Positions 45,240 to 60,231 of a DNA stretch of 64,000 nucleotides are shown here, piece after piece (position 1 is the stretch's first letter; each line of letters starts with the position of its first letter). The position numbers and the translations under genes were made by a program. This DNA comes from Verpa conica. Lineage: Eukaryota; Ascomycota; Pezizomycetes; Pezizales; Morchellaceae. The notes beneath the pieces were generated by a model. It made no database searches. It saw nothing but the letters and a program-made list of their open reading frames with translations, and was not told where the DNA came from. The stretch covers positions 992,001 through 1,056,000 of the forward strand of contig JAUFSD010000017.1 in assembly GCA_033030425.1 (NCBI GenBank), read 5' to 3'.

Positions 45240-48153
45240 TTATACCTCTTCAACTTCACCTGATATAGGTTTTAGATGACCAAGTTTAAGAAATTCTCCA
45301 TTAAAAGCCCTAACAAGCCACTGACTGAGACGGTCATAGACCATCCTGTTAGCGTTATCTATAGCCCTCGTTAGTTGATATCATAAAACACACAGGGGGC
45401 GATCTTGACACTTACGGAAATAGATAGAATGGTCCGAGTCAGGGAAAACGTGAACATCGTAATTCTCGACACTAGCAAGGTCCAGTTTATCCAACAGTGT
45501 AAGAGAGTTCTGTACATGAACGTTGTCATCGGCAATACCATGCATCAAAAGAAACCGGACGTTTTGAGATAACGCCGTCATATTGTTGATTGCCGAACTT
45601 TGATAGCCCTCAGGGTTATTTTGTGGGGTATGCATATATCGCTCAGTATAGATTGAGTCTTCACTCTATGATCAGTTGTTGAAATAGTGGGAGAGGGGGA
45701 CTCGGAAAAAAAATACCGTAGAACCTCCAATCAGTCACAGGCGCAACTGCCATACCATAAGAGAATGTTTGGCCAGCGTCTTGTTCCAATGTCTTGAGTG
45801 TCATAAAGCCACCATAACTCCATCCCCAGATAGCAATACGCTCTTCATCGACATAATCCTTTGCCGCCCAAATCTTTGCCGTCTCAATTTGGTCATTTGC
45901 TTCCAAATTGCCTAAATCATCTCTAACAGCGACACGAGCCTCCCTCCCAATGAACCCAGTTCCTCGCCCGTCCACAGTTACAACGATGTACCCTAGTGTC
46001 GCAGAAATATATCCCTGAAAATCTACTTGGAAGCTCTTAGTCACAGACTGACTTCCGGGACCACCATACACCTGAAAGAGAACAGGGTACTTCCTATTTC
46101 GGTCGAAATTTGGAGGCCGTCGTTCGACAACTTCTAGGTCGAAGCCATCGATATTGATAGTTGAGTAGTGAAACGTTGGGAGTGCGTATGCTGATGCTAG
46201 CTTCGCTAGTCCCTTATTCCTCTCAATATCTTTTTCAAATGGATCGCCGTCCTTAGACCATGTACTCATTACCTTTTGCCAGGGAATACCGGGGCCTGAA
46301 TAACTAAGTAGGGCATAGCCCGCTAACTTTGAGAATGAAACATCGTAGCGTCCGTCCTCAGATATGTTTGTCAGAGCACGCTTGTCAGAACCATCAAGTC
46401 TGACACTATAAACGTGTCGCTCGATAGGAGAGCGCTCAGTGGAAACATAATACACCAGGCCATTTTTCAAATCGACTGCTGAAGGGGCATCGACGACTTC
46501 CCATTCACCAGAAGTCAAAAGAACTGGCTCTGGATTATCAAGAGGGGTGAAATAGGCAAGGTGGTCATAACCTTTGTGAATAACAGTGTCAATGTACCCA
46601 TCATCTTTTCGACCTTTAGCGGGGTCGGCAGGAATATATTGAGTGTTTTGCGTCTATACCATATGTTAGTTTCTTCTCAAGATCTAGGGAGTTTGAGGGA
46701 GGGGGGATTCTACTGACAACTTCAAGCCAGCCGCCATCAAGAGATTCAACATCCACTTCCCTTACAACCTTTCCAGTTCGAGTGCTGACGTCAATCAAAA
46801 CCATCTTTAGGAAATCGCTCTCGCGGTTGGTCTCTTTGATAAGAACATTTTTCCCTCCCGCCCACAAAACTTCGGTAATCAGTCTATTATCGTCAAGGAA
46901 GTCATCTTCAATATCAACAGAGAAGATTTGCTTCTTCTTTACATCATAGAAACGTAAGTCAACAACTGGGTTGGGTGCGCCTGCTTTTGGATACTTGATA
47001 AATTCAAGCTCGGGATAATTTTCCTGGCCAGGCTCAGGAGCTTCACCAGAGGGACGCGAAATAAAATACTGGATTGGGTAATCTGGGACCTCTGTTTCGT
47101 TTGTCCGCAAGAAAGCGAGATGTCCTCCGTCTGCACTCCACCACAATGCTTTGTTGCCCGAAAATACCTCTTCTTCATAAACCCAGTCCGGAATACCGTA
47201 AAAAAGCTCCGTCCCACCATCTCTGGTAATTTGGGTGACTTTGAAAATATCCGATGTTGCTTCTAGATCTAGCTGGTGAATGTATAGGTTGTTATTGAGA
47301 ACAAATGCAATGGAGTTGCCTTGGGGGGACCACACCGCCAGTGCACATCTTGCGTCTGGGTCATCAGGCATAAGCGGCCGAGTAGTTTTAGTAGAAACAT
47401 CATAAATCCAATATATAGCAGTGTAGGAATGTCGCCAATTCTAGAATGATATTAGTACTAAGATCAAGAACAATAAAGGACATAAAGGAGCCATACCGAC
47501 TGAATATTCGTTGCCACAAGGACATGCTCCAGATTAGGGCTGGGCCATACTTTAGAAACCTGGATTGGCTGTCCTTTACCCTGCAAGGACCTGGTTTTCA
47601 TTAAGACAATTGTGTTACTGCTGTTTGTGACATCATGAACCTCAAGGAAGTTATCCGACGAAGGAGGATTTTGTGTCAACAGCAACCCGTCCTCAGCTCC
47701 AGTAGCACCATTGATCCACTCAATCTCATGCCTTCTACTCCTCCATTCCCCTCCCATAACCTGGTCAAGAGTAATTGCCTTCCGCGGGTGCGTTGGGGTT
47801 GTTGAATTATTCGGAGCATCTGCCCACCTGTAATGCTCCCTAGAAACGTATATCACAAGGGCAAGGGCCCATGCACCGACCATTATAGCCCCAAGAATAT
47901 ATACAGCTCTTCTAGCTTTCTTTTCCACGGGCTTAAGATAGGACTTAGCACCCTCGAGGTCCTCATCATCTGTTTCTCTATGTATGGGCCCTACTGGATC
48001 ATGGTCCATATCGTTACCATCACGATTGATTCTTTCAAGAATGAGCGAGGTCGTTGAGGTAGAGTCCATGGAAGATCTAGGGGAATCACTAGCTTCGCCT
48101 CTAGGCCGTGAGGTATCGCCCTCTACGTCCCGGTAGGGTGCTGGGTCGTACAT
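45240..48153 (-). CDS. Dipeptidyl aminopeptidase, type II membrane protein (DPAP A/B, S9B)
   Basis: Serine peptidase removing X-Pro/X-Ala dipeptides, expected in the vacuolar or late-Golgi membrane. Five exons (48153-47497, 47440-46718, 46653-45717, 45658-45416, 45358-45240) join to 892 aa. An N-terminal cytoplasmic tail of about 80 residues precedes one membrane anchor ([21 protein letters not shown]). The beta-propeller domain includes [20 protein letters not shown] and [17 protein letters not shown] with the Glu-Glu motif that binds the substrate N-terminus. The hydrolase domain has GWSYGGF (nucleophile), HGIADDNVH (Asp) and FPDSDHSI (His). Joins such as [14 protein letters not shown] and [14 protein letters not shown] are conserved. 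It resembles Aspergillus DapB and yeast Dap2/Ste13; which of the two roles it plays cannot be decided from sequence. Confidence 0.94.
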
Positions 48154-48930
48154 TGTGAGTATCGTGTTAGGCGTCCGCTATTGAGAGCCGCTCTAATTTT
48201 TAATGGAGAGGAGCTTGGGGGATCTGACCCCTGAGTGTGGATGGGCTGGCTTAAGCACTTGGCTGGCTGAGTGATCAAATTTGGGTAGCCCGGTAAGTAG
48301 AGTACATAAGCAGGCGATCCTTGTGCTCGAGACAAAGGATCAACCTCCCAATTAATCGGTGCCTCTACAACCAAACCACATTTCTTACAACATTCACCAT
48401 TCACAGGATATCTGTGCTCATCAAAAAGTGTTTCAATTTTTAGAGTAGGCGTATTATGTTCATCTCCTAGAAATTTACTAGTGTTCTAAATAATATTTAT
48501 AGCACAGAGGGACCTTTAATAATTGTTGGTTTTGGTTGTGGAGGTACCGAAACGAATAGACTTGTTTTCTTGGTGAGCACATGTGTACTCGCCTCCTCTA
48601 TAATTAGGTATCTTCTAAACCACAACATCATGGCCACTCACACGGAATCATATGTACTACACTGCACAAAAAACTAATAGGTTACGGGTAACTTCAAAGG
48701 AAAAAGTAACTGTAATCCACGGTACATACAATCCGCCAGTCCCCTAACAGTACTTTTTCTAACATTTTGACAAACCAAGGAGATACACGGATACATGTTT
48801 TTGCTTTGTGTAAACACATACCTTAATGCGGTAATACAGTTATGCAAATAGGGTGGTGGAGTAACAGAGGAAGGGTGTACAGAGATGCTAAGAGGTCGAG
48901 TTTACCACGGGCAAACATGAGGCATATTGT
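48154..48930. promoter_or_regulatory. Promoter of the DPAP gene and 3' flank of ATP1
   Basis: Both neighbours run on the minus strand, so this 777-base gap must hold the DPAP promoter and the ATP1 3' end. No conserved frame and no specific factor site was recognised. Confidence 0.45.
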
Positions 48931-51221
<2,291 letters not shown>

Positions 51222-51767
51222 TGTGGATGATGATGGCGATGATGATGGGTGAGGTGGTGGGGGTGTGGTTGAGGGGAGAGTAGAGTCTGAGACCACAGAG
51301 AGCAGACGGCGGGGGAAAGAATGATGAATTTTGCAGACGACAAGACAGAGTGGGCGCGGCAGAACTCGGAGTGAGCTATGATTGGCTACGGTACTGGGGC
51401 GTAGCATGGCCCATAGACAATAAGCATTGTATTGTACTTCGGGGGAAAGTCTCCCATGTGGCAGTGGTGGTGCCTATTTTGCCTGGGGACAGACTTACCG
51501 CTACACCCGAAGTACTTGCCGCTAGGGTTACTCTTTCTTTGGATATAATATAATACCATTGTCACTAGGTTGAACTACACCACACGCCTCCATTTCAATA
51601 ATCGTTTTGAAGCTTCCAAACGCGTTACCCACTCCATCATTCAACCCTCACTCTCATTCAACCAAGAAATTCAGCCCTCCCGCCGGCAGGAGAATCTTTT
51701 CGTAGTTTTTCAGAGAACAAATCATACTAGCGGGAGCCTGGACTCTAATCTCACTCATCTAGCAGAA
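51222..51767. promoter_or_regulatory. Divergent promoter region ATP1 / RPB7
   Basis: 546 bases separate the two start codons. A CCAAT box in the orientation of ATP1 (plus-strand ATTGG, 51381-51385, within TGATTGGCT) lies 160 bases upstream of the ATP1 ATG. The HAP/CCAAT-binding complex is a known activator of respiratory genes in fungi, so control of ATP1 by it is a reasonable inference. Near ATP1 the leader has GATGAT-type repeats (51228-51250). Confidence 0.6.
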
Positions 51768-52446
51768 ATGTTCTTCATTCATGAGTTACAACGTACTATC
51801 ACGCTCCACCCGTCATATTTTGGTCCTCACATGCGCGAATACCTTATCCACAAACTACATGCCGATGTTGAGGGCTCCTGTAGTGGCCGATATTTCATTA
51901 TCTGTGTTATTGAACACGATAATATTACCCTAGGGAGAATCATCCCGGGCAAGGGGGACGCCGAGTTTACCATAACTTACAAGGCTGTTGTATGGCGACC
52001 TTTCAAAGGCGAGACAGTGAGTTATCCTGCCCCGCCAGAGTCATGTTTAGCTAGCTCACCACATTATTCCTCCCTGTCAGGTTGACGGGGTTGTGAGCTC
52101 TGTCAATAAGATGGGCTTCTTCGCGGAGGTTGGACCTCTTACTGTCTTCGTGTCTAGCCATGTAAGTATCGCTGCTCCACTTTGCGGCGTTCCTTCTCAC
52201 TAGTCAGCTCATCCCTCGGGAAATCAAATTCGACCCTACATCAAACCCTCCACAATTTTCGGACAATGGTGATCAAATTATCAACAAGGGCGCTCAGATC
52301 CGAATTAAGCTCATGGGTACAAGAAGTGATGTTGGGAAAATGCATGCTATTGGTAGTATTAAAGAGGTACATTTCTCGTCTTAGCTGCTATTTGTTTAAT
52401 GTTTTTTTCTTATTACTAACAAAATCCTTAGGATTACCTCGGGTAA
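51768..52446 (+). CDS. RPB7: RNA polymerase II subunit Rpb7
   Basis: Subunit of the Rpb4/Rpb7 stalk of RNA polymerase II, in the nucleus, binding nascent RNA and initiation factors. Four exons (51768-52016, 52081-52161, 52208-52366, 52432-52446) join to 167 aa (family about 170). It starts MFFIHELQRTITLHPSYFGP and contains VEGSCSGRYFIICVI in the RNP-like N-terminal half, followed by IIPGKGDAEFTITYKAVVWRPFKGE. The C-terminal S1-like domain has VVSSVNKMGFFAEVGPLTVFVSSHLIP and ends SIKE|DYLG. The last exon is only 15 nt, coding DYLG plus stop; its AG acceptor and the conserved D-Y-L-G ending support it. An open frame continues upstream of the ATG, but homology begins at MFF. Confidence 0.95.
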
Positions 52447-54691
52447 GGGCGATCGGGAAAGTACACCTTAGTTTTATCTCGATAGGCTGACATTTTTGCA
52501 GAGTGTTATAAGTTTTTACCACCCATGGTTCGGAATACATAGGTACAACACCAGAATCATGGATGAAAATCTATACCTTAGGCTAAGAGCAGTCATGCTC
52601 CAGCTTACACTTTAGAGAGTTTGATTCTAAATTTTAAGTAGGTCTGGTTTTCTAAGTGAATACGTTTTCCCCACATCTTCTCATTTTGCACTTCTATCGT
52701 CGCAAGACTTGTAAAATACTTTTCTTTATTAGTGGTGATTTTTTATGTCCCTACGTACATTTGGGGTATTCCCTATTCTTTTTCTACCATGTATTTCTAT
52801 GATATCGCTTTACGCTGAAAATGTCAACCAACTGTTTGACCTATTTCCTCCTTGAAGGCTGTAGCAGGTTAACAGGCTTAGCAAGCCCAAAGCAATCTGA
52901 ACTTATAATTCTTCTATCTAATGCCTGCGGTTGGTTATTGCTGTAAACTATATTCCTTTCTTTTCTTGGTGTGTTTGGAGTTGGAAGGAGCACAATTTGG
53001 TATCGAGTGCTGCGTCAGGGTTGATATGGGGTTTCTAGATTTTGGGGGTTGGACCCGTGCGGTCCGGATAATGTCTAGTTGACTAGCGCGACCAATTAGA
53101 ACACCAAAAATAGATCAAAATCTATAAAATGCTAAGCAAATATTAGCTGATACAAGAGCTTCGATACGGGCAGACAGGCTCAAAGCCCTTATAATAGGCA
53201 CTCATTCCAAGAATACGCTTGGGACTGAGATTTTATATCCTTATAGATTACTAGTTCTTGCAGTGAATGTGTAAATACTTGGGCTTTTTTATTTTTATTT
53301 TTCTCATTAATTACATCAGCGGTAATCCTCCACTTCTAGCCCGTGGCTCTATTTAATAAAACACAAAGCTAATACAAGCAATTTCGTATACCCTCTTGTC
53401 TCGTCTCCTCTCCCTCTACTTCTATTCCTCTTCCCTCAAACCTCCCCATCCCCATTCTTGCTAATTTGTTCTCTCTTCCTCCTCGTAAATACTTCGGTAT
53501 TTACCCGTGTCGATAGGTGAAAGACACATTTCTTATTCGGGAAAAGATTCGGGAACTATAAAAGACATGTAAATCAGGATATCTTCTCGGCCATATAAAA
53601 TACTGGTTGGAGCATAATTTTGGCATCTAGGTCGTTACTCTTTTGGTCAACGTATCTTTAATTCAGCGGCATCGAGTACTAATATCTCGGAGAGCACAAT
53701 GGGGTAATTTAGTGGCAATTGTAATAATAACCAGAACCGATCAGTAGGTTCCATTTACTTGTTTTGGGGTAGTAGGTTTTTGGTGCTCGCTTCGAGCGTT
53801 TAGAAATTATCTGAGGATTATATTAAAAGACAAACCATACGCCACCCATTATAGCAACAAAACAAAGACAGTTGTTAACATAATAAGCGTTATAGATAAG
53901 TGCTAAAGGTAGGGAATACTTTACCATAGATTAGTAGCTTAGAAGTTTTAGGGTTTTATCCTAGTAGTATTCTGCGGTGGAGCTGAATGTCGCCCTACCC
54001 CACGAATATATTGTTACTGTACGATAGTATAAAAGGACTATGTGACTGATATATCATGTTCTTCGATACTTTACAGTGTGGGTGAGTGTTCTTGTCACGG
54101 AAGTCTATTATACTATAATCTAATCAAGGATATATACCCTTCTATACACAGCAGGAGCACTTGGGTTGCATACACTTAGTAGCTCAGAAAAAAAAAGACA
54201 TGTTATGTAGTCAGCTATAGGGTTATTAGGGAAGGGTTCTTGAGGCCCAGAATAAGCATGCTGTACCAGTTCTGATGTGCTCGATTATTCTTGCTAATGG
54301 AACTAGATTTTGGTAAAATACACACTCGGAAAGTAAGCATTATCTATCTATTTAGTACCGAACTCAAGAAAGTAAATAGCCTGAGACTTTAGCTCTAGTA
54401 TCCAGCACTATAAGTGGTTTAGAGTTAGGAAAGTTTAATATGTAATAGAACAATAGAAAGAAAACGCAAGGGCAGTAAGAAAAATTGGCAGTTCAATTGA
54501 CTTCCGTTGCTATAACTGGGATCGGCCAAGAAAAATAATCGCAATTATTATCCTCCAAAGAAAAAAGAAACCCTTCTGTTAAATTTTAACATGCTCACCC
54601 TGTCAAGATTGATAAATTGAAGTAAACAAAAGATTGAAGAATAAGAAGCAAATGTTATCAGTCACAGGCCTTTTAATCCTCCAAGCATACA
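52447..54691. other. Intergenic region, 2.2 kb
   Basis: AT-rich, between the RPB7 3' end and the 3' end of the long F-box gene. No conserved frame or RNA gene was seen. A short motif GAGATTTTATATCCTTATAG (53228-53247) recurs almost exactly near 63580, suggesting a small dispersed repeat. Confidence 0.5.
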
Positions 54692-57600
54692 CTAATATCC
54701 ACCTTGGTCAGCCTTACTAACACCTCTACTCCCTCTTCCCCTGCCCCTTCTCTGACTGTAGAGGTCAATCTTTCCACTCGACCTTTCAGCCTTGCGCGGG
54801 CAAACTCCTACCAGTGGACCTCTTGGCAATTGATCTCGTTGTGGCTGGGGTCTATGCGGTTTGAGATAACTTTCATCACTACTCCTGTAGCTATTTCTGT
54901 GGTCATGCGCTGCGATACCATAATGCCCAGGTAACGGGGTAGACTTTGGTTCATAGGGGTTCGTAACATCCCCAGAGGAGCTCCTAACTGTAATAGTAGG
55001 ACTCTTCGATCTACGCGTGTAAGCAATTTCTGCAACTGGCGATCGAGGTGGTAAATAACGGGAGTATTGAGCCGGTGGGGGTTGGTGTGGGAGTAATGGG
55101 TCCCTCAACCTTGCATGTTCTCTGTAATCTAGCTGATATTTGGTGGTATAACACCCACCAGGTAAGGTTGATGGTAATGGCGGAAAAGGATAAAGTACTG
55201 GAGGTATAGGGGACCAGTGGGTGTCCTGATAACTACCTTTAAAATTCCCTATATCACGGTAGTATCTAGGCAGTGGAGGATATAAGGAATCATAGGAAAT
55301 CCTTTCCTTGGCGTTAAAAGGCTCGCTATATTTTCCCTTCGGGTATGTAGGTGACTGTCGGGAGATTTGGTTGGCGCTTAAGCTGCGGCCGGGAGAATAG
55401 GGCCATCTACCAGAATAATGAGATGAAATCGACGGATATCTTGAATGTGAGCTGTTATTAAGCGCTATTTCACAAGATCTAGAGTCGATTTGACCAACGG
55501 GATCTCTAGATTGTATAGACGGTGGTGCTGGGTATTGGTCGTGTTGAGTGCTGCCAAGCGATAGTGATTTTATTTCATTATTATATTTACTTGATTTGTC
55601 TGATGTAATTTGGGGTCTATGGCGACTTTGTGTTTCGAGTGCGGAGTATTCTGCCTTCTGATTCTCTTGCTTAGGGCTTGACCCCTTTGGAGATGAGGGT
55701 CTATATGCTTCTGGAGTTCGCGGAGACTGTAGTAATTGGATGTCTTCGTCCATTTTAGAGTCTAGTTGCAGTTCATCCTCCGTATTTCTAAGAAAATTCT
55801 CTAGAAAGATCTCTGCCGCAGTCATCGCGGGTCCATTAAGTTGGTGTAATTCTGCTCGCGATTTTGACTTAGGCGATTTTGAAAGAGACCTACGACGGTG
55901 GCTGTAGCTGATATCATGTGATTTAATAGCTGCAGAAGCAGTCGCTTCGGTTGAGCTATCTCGAGACTTAGGATAACAAGCGGGTGAACTAATAGGGGGA
56001 TGGGCTTGGTGGTAATTTATCGAAGCCTGGGGAGCCTTTTGGATATGATATTTCATTGTAGATGAAGGAGAATGCGATTTATCATAGTAGACACTATTGG
56101 GTCGCATACCTACTAATAAAATATTGGGGGTATGGTTAGCTAGTCTGGCTGGTATGGTGTTTATGGTATTTATCGGGTATGAAGGATACTTCAAAGTCTC
56201 TAGTCAACAATATTCGAGAGGCATAACTTTACCTTGCTGCTCTAGAGCTATAATGTCCGTAGGTGAATTGGGTCGATTTGTAGTATCCCCTAACTTGTGT
56301 CCACACGCTAAATGGTTAATCACCCCATTAAAACCTTTCCCAGCAATGGGCAAGGAAAAGGCTAGCGGAAACACATCTTTGAGTAATTTGTATTTCTCCT
56401 TATTAATCCCTTGTGCTTGTCTAATCATCCCAATAAACCTTGTTTCAGGTAATTTTACCATCTCTGTCTTCCAATCCGGTTTAACTATAGTTCGATTTCG
56501 CACAATATGTACGGTTTCGAAGTGTTGAAGCAGCGCAGAAAACGTAAATAACCTTCCAACCCTACTCGTACCGTCAGAGGCGGGTAGAGGAGGATTCTTG
56601 TGACATTCAAGACAGAGGAGCCCATTTGCATTTTTTACTGGCTTCAGTGATGTATATTCCTTGAGAGTTTCGATGAAAGATGCCAATGGCGGCTCGTAAG
56701 AGAACTTAGCCCGAAAGCAGGTAATAGTTCTTGAAATAACATAATGAACTCGAACAGATGGCGGGAGGTCTTTGATACCAGAAAGCTGGAACCAGGCCTC
56801 TCGAGCATCTTTGGCTATCTGCTCAAGATAGATGGAAGGGGGGTTATTCGCAGGCCCGGACTGTATGGTTCTTTGATACGCTTGTTCGTGATGTGGAGGG
56901 TAATCGTAGTCTTGATAACTCACAAAGTCGTAAGTCGTACCTGATGGGTGCTCAGTCGCCGGGGTTGAGGCGTAGAGGCTAGGGGTTTGATGCGCTATGG
57001 TCTCCTGATGAGATGGGTAGGGTTGGCTTTGGCTATTTGTATAGCTTTCCGGTGGACAAAAGGTAGCAGCAGTCTGATAAGAGAGTATACGCACTGCTAA
57101 GGGTTCAAGTCTGAACGGTAGTTTGGCTGGCCAGTCAGTTCTCCAGTGCACCACTATCGGCCCAACACTCAGCTGTGAAGTGTGTTTGGCAGCGTAATGC
57201 TGGATAACACCCTCGAAAGCATAGAATCTCGGATTGTACTCGCATCCATTACAGACAAACAACTCTCTTCCAAACTGATCAGTATAGGGCCTAATCTTGT
57301 TATCAAATACGAATTTCATATTCTCTAGCGTCAGCCTTCGAGTAGTGGGCGCCTCCAAGGTTTCTTTCCCAACTCGAGTTGTGGTGTCAAGTGGATACGT
57401 GTGATGAGGGTCGTCTATAGAGTAAGGGGTTTCTTCATAGAAACGATACCTGCAGTAGCTCAGAACATCAACTGTAAATTCTGACGCGGTGTTCTTTGTG
57501 ATGCTGCCAGCCCAAGATTTGATAATCTCATCAGCATAAAATCCCAGCTTTGCACGCACAGGAATCTGAAATTCATCCCATTCCCCCATTCCCTCTTTTA

Positions 57601-59449
57601 TTTCCTTCTGATTTTGATCTAGAGCCCTATATTCTTCATTCCGTTGTAGTGTTTTGTGTGAATCGGCCCGCTTGAGGCTTTCTTCTTTCTCCGCGTATGG
57701 AGTTTGCTCTAACAACTTGATTTTCAACCGTTCCCAAGCAGCTTCCGTTAGAGGAAGTGATATCTTTATGGCGGCTTGAAAGGCAGGCATGTGTACTAAA
57801 AGCTCTGGGTTCAAACAAGGAACCATCTGGAGGCAACGAGCCTCGATATCATTACGACGTTCTTCTTGTACTTTGGCTGCTTCTAGTGATCTGGGTTGTA
57901 TCCGAACGGTATCCGAGTCTTGCGAGAAACCGAGTTGTCCGAGGTCTATAAGAAATGTTAGCTGATTAACTTCTTAAATTTATTCTTCATGGCGATTGTA
58001 TAAGCTAAATGTCTGATTCTATGTGAATAACGGCCTTGGCAGTGGGAAATATAGAGAAATAGAAGTTGTGTAGAGGCGCTAGCATACAGTTCTTATGTTT
58101 GTTAAACTCTTCGATACCATGTAGCCGAGTAACAGGTATTGGTTCTGTACCAATAATCTGTAATCTATTAGCTGTACAAGTAATGGTATTTGGTCTGGTG
58201 CTCTGATGTAGACCGAGTTCCATCTGGTACTTGTCTAATTTGATATTGTCCTGTTTAATGCTCCCCCCATGCACCCCTTGTAATAAGACATATTGGTGCT
58301 GTCTAGATTTCAAGCCCATTGTTTCATTTCCAGTTCCAGAGGTACCATCTGTCCAGCCCTTCCGCCCATTGCCCCCATTTGTCCTAAACTTCTCGAACCT
58401 TTCGACTCTCAAAAGATCAAGTTTATGGGCCACCCCTTCTCCTTCTAGTCCTTTCAACCACTCTTCCTGGGCACCTATATCAACCGCCTCTTGGTATCTT
58501 TCAAGTATATCCCTAATATCAGCGTTCCAAAATATCTTCGTTAGACCGATATTTGGCTGGTAATGAGTCGAGTTAGGGATCCAGTTATTACGCAAATCAA
58601 CGATACCAAATGGCAACGCAGGAAGCAATGCGGTTGGGAATGCCATGGATGAAAGGAGGGTGAATTCCTGAAATAAAATTAGAATCAATTAGTAAACACC
58701 CGGCAAAATAGTAGTCCTCTCACCTTAGTAGTATTTTCCTCTAAGCACACTCTACAACATCTTACTCGAAAAGGCCAATATATGATAACAACATTGGCCT
58801 TAGCACTTAGGGGTCTGTTACTACTTTTTTTTTTTGTAGTACCACTGTCGCAAAGCATACATCCACTTCCCCACATGACACACAACATCTCCCATTCAGC
58901 CAACCCGAACACAGGTTTCGGATGGTCAGGCAAGTACCGCTTCCTACTCCTTCGCCAGATATTTTCATCATCTAAAGATTTATTAAACAGCCTGCATGTG
59001 CGGCGTTGGCGGCCCAATTCAGCTGGATGGAGCAAGGAAAGTATATCTGCCCATAGGGCTTCTGGGAGCATCGAACAAATAGAGGGGTTTAATATAGTTG
59101 TCGACGTTACGAGTGAAGCTCTTGCCCGCTTGACTTCTTTCGGGGCTCCCTCCTCCTCATAGTCTGAGGCAGAGCGTTTCAAACTCATATTGCTAGGATT
59201 GGAGACCTCTCGGGGGTCAAGGCTGGAAACAGAAGGGGGAGTTGGTTGAGAATTTCCGCTATATATTTCTTCTTCGGCGTCCTTGTAGACCTTGGAGAAA
59301 GTAGTGATATGGTTAGGCTCAATAAGATTCTTGCACGGGGTTTTCATTTTCGGAACTTGTTGAAACGAAGTACTTTTGATAGTACCATTATGGCTGGGTA
59401 TGGATAAATCGGAGGAGTAAGAGCAGCTGGGCATAGAATAATGTCTCAC
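54692..59449 (-). CDS. Large F-box protein with Ser/Pro/Arg-rich tail
   Basis: Four exons proposed: 59449-58724, 58667-58088, 57945-56233 and 56109-54692, about 1478 aa in total. An F-box lies near residues 120-170 (SMLPEALWADILSLLHPAELGRQRR..CRLFNKSLDD..IWR), followed by a Cys cluster (CVMWGSGCMLC ... FRVRCCRVCLEE) that looks zinc-binding. The third exon carries EARCLQMVPCLNPELLVHMPAFQAAI and two C/H clusters (FVCNGCEYNP..H..KH and LLCLECHKNP..H..H) with DUF-like blocks found downstream of F-boxes in other Pezizomycotina. The last exon has TAAEIFLENFLRN, a long Ser/Pro/Tyr-rich stretch and an RG-rich end (RRGRGRGSRG). The join 56233|56109 (EQQ|GMRPNSV) is well supported; the join 58088|57945 is uncertain. 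The role is probably an SCF ubiquitin ligase adaptor. It could be two genes if the second junction is wrong. Confidence 0.7.
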
Positions 59450-60231
59450 AAAGAGGTGGGGGGTGATTAGAGTGGGTTGGTGTTTTAGATGTGTAAGGCT
59501 GTAAAGCTAATATATGAAAAGTTGATAAGAAGGGCGAATTGGAGATATAGTATCCCTAGAGAATGACAGGTACGTGTTAGTACGAGGCTACAGAAGCAGA
59601 GCAGGGTTTGAGATAATGAGTAGACACAATCAGAGAATAGAACAGTGTGTTATACGAAGGAGAGTATGAGGGCTTGTACTTACAGTTATCATAGGGACTT
59701 TACGGATACATGTACATACGCCAGAGGTGTACTAGCACTACATGTATGTGGAGTATGTGCTTAGGAGCTTCCTGGAAAACTATTGAGTTAACGGTAGGGT
59801 AACTATATGTATGTATGTACGATGAGGTATCCTATAGCTCAGGATGCATTATTTATACATATATCTAAACGTACAGGCGACTTAAATTCTTAGCAATAGG
59901 GCTTCTAGTAGATTCAAGTTCAATACTCTAAACGATACCTACAGCTATAATAAATCCATCCCTTTGCCACCAAAAATTACATATATGTACTAGATGTATG
60001 TATAACGCTTTTGATTGCGGGTCCGCACAGCCACTGGTCCCCCGCCACATGCTGCCGTCGTCACTGGGCAATGCTCACCACCGTTCTTCATTGATTGGGA
60101 TCCTTCCTCCTCATTCTCCCCTCCCCCTCCTCCTCTTCTTCATCGTACCGTCTAACCTTACCGGAACCACTCACCAACCCATTCTATATTCATCAATAAT
60201 ATACACTCTGATCCAGCTCTCATACAGCGTC
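59450..60231. promoter_or_regulatory. Divergent promoter region of the F-box gene and ABP1
   Basis: 782 bases between two divergent start codons, with TATG/TGTA-rich microsatellite-like runs (59694-59830) and a C/T-rich leader just before ABP1. A TTTGCCACC (59963-59971) equals the reverse complement of the yeast PACE element but has no supporting context here. Confidence 0.5.

Noticed and set aside
59963..59971. PACE (Rpn4) element match TTTGCCACC
   Set aside because: A 9-base match is expected about once by chance in a window of this size, and neither flanking gene is a proteasome gene; RPN7 itself lacks it.
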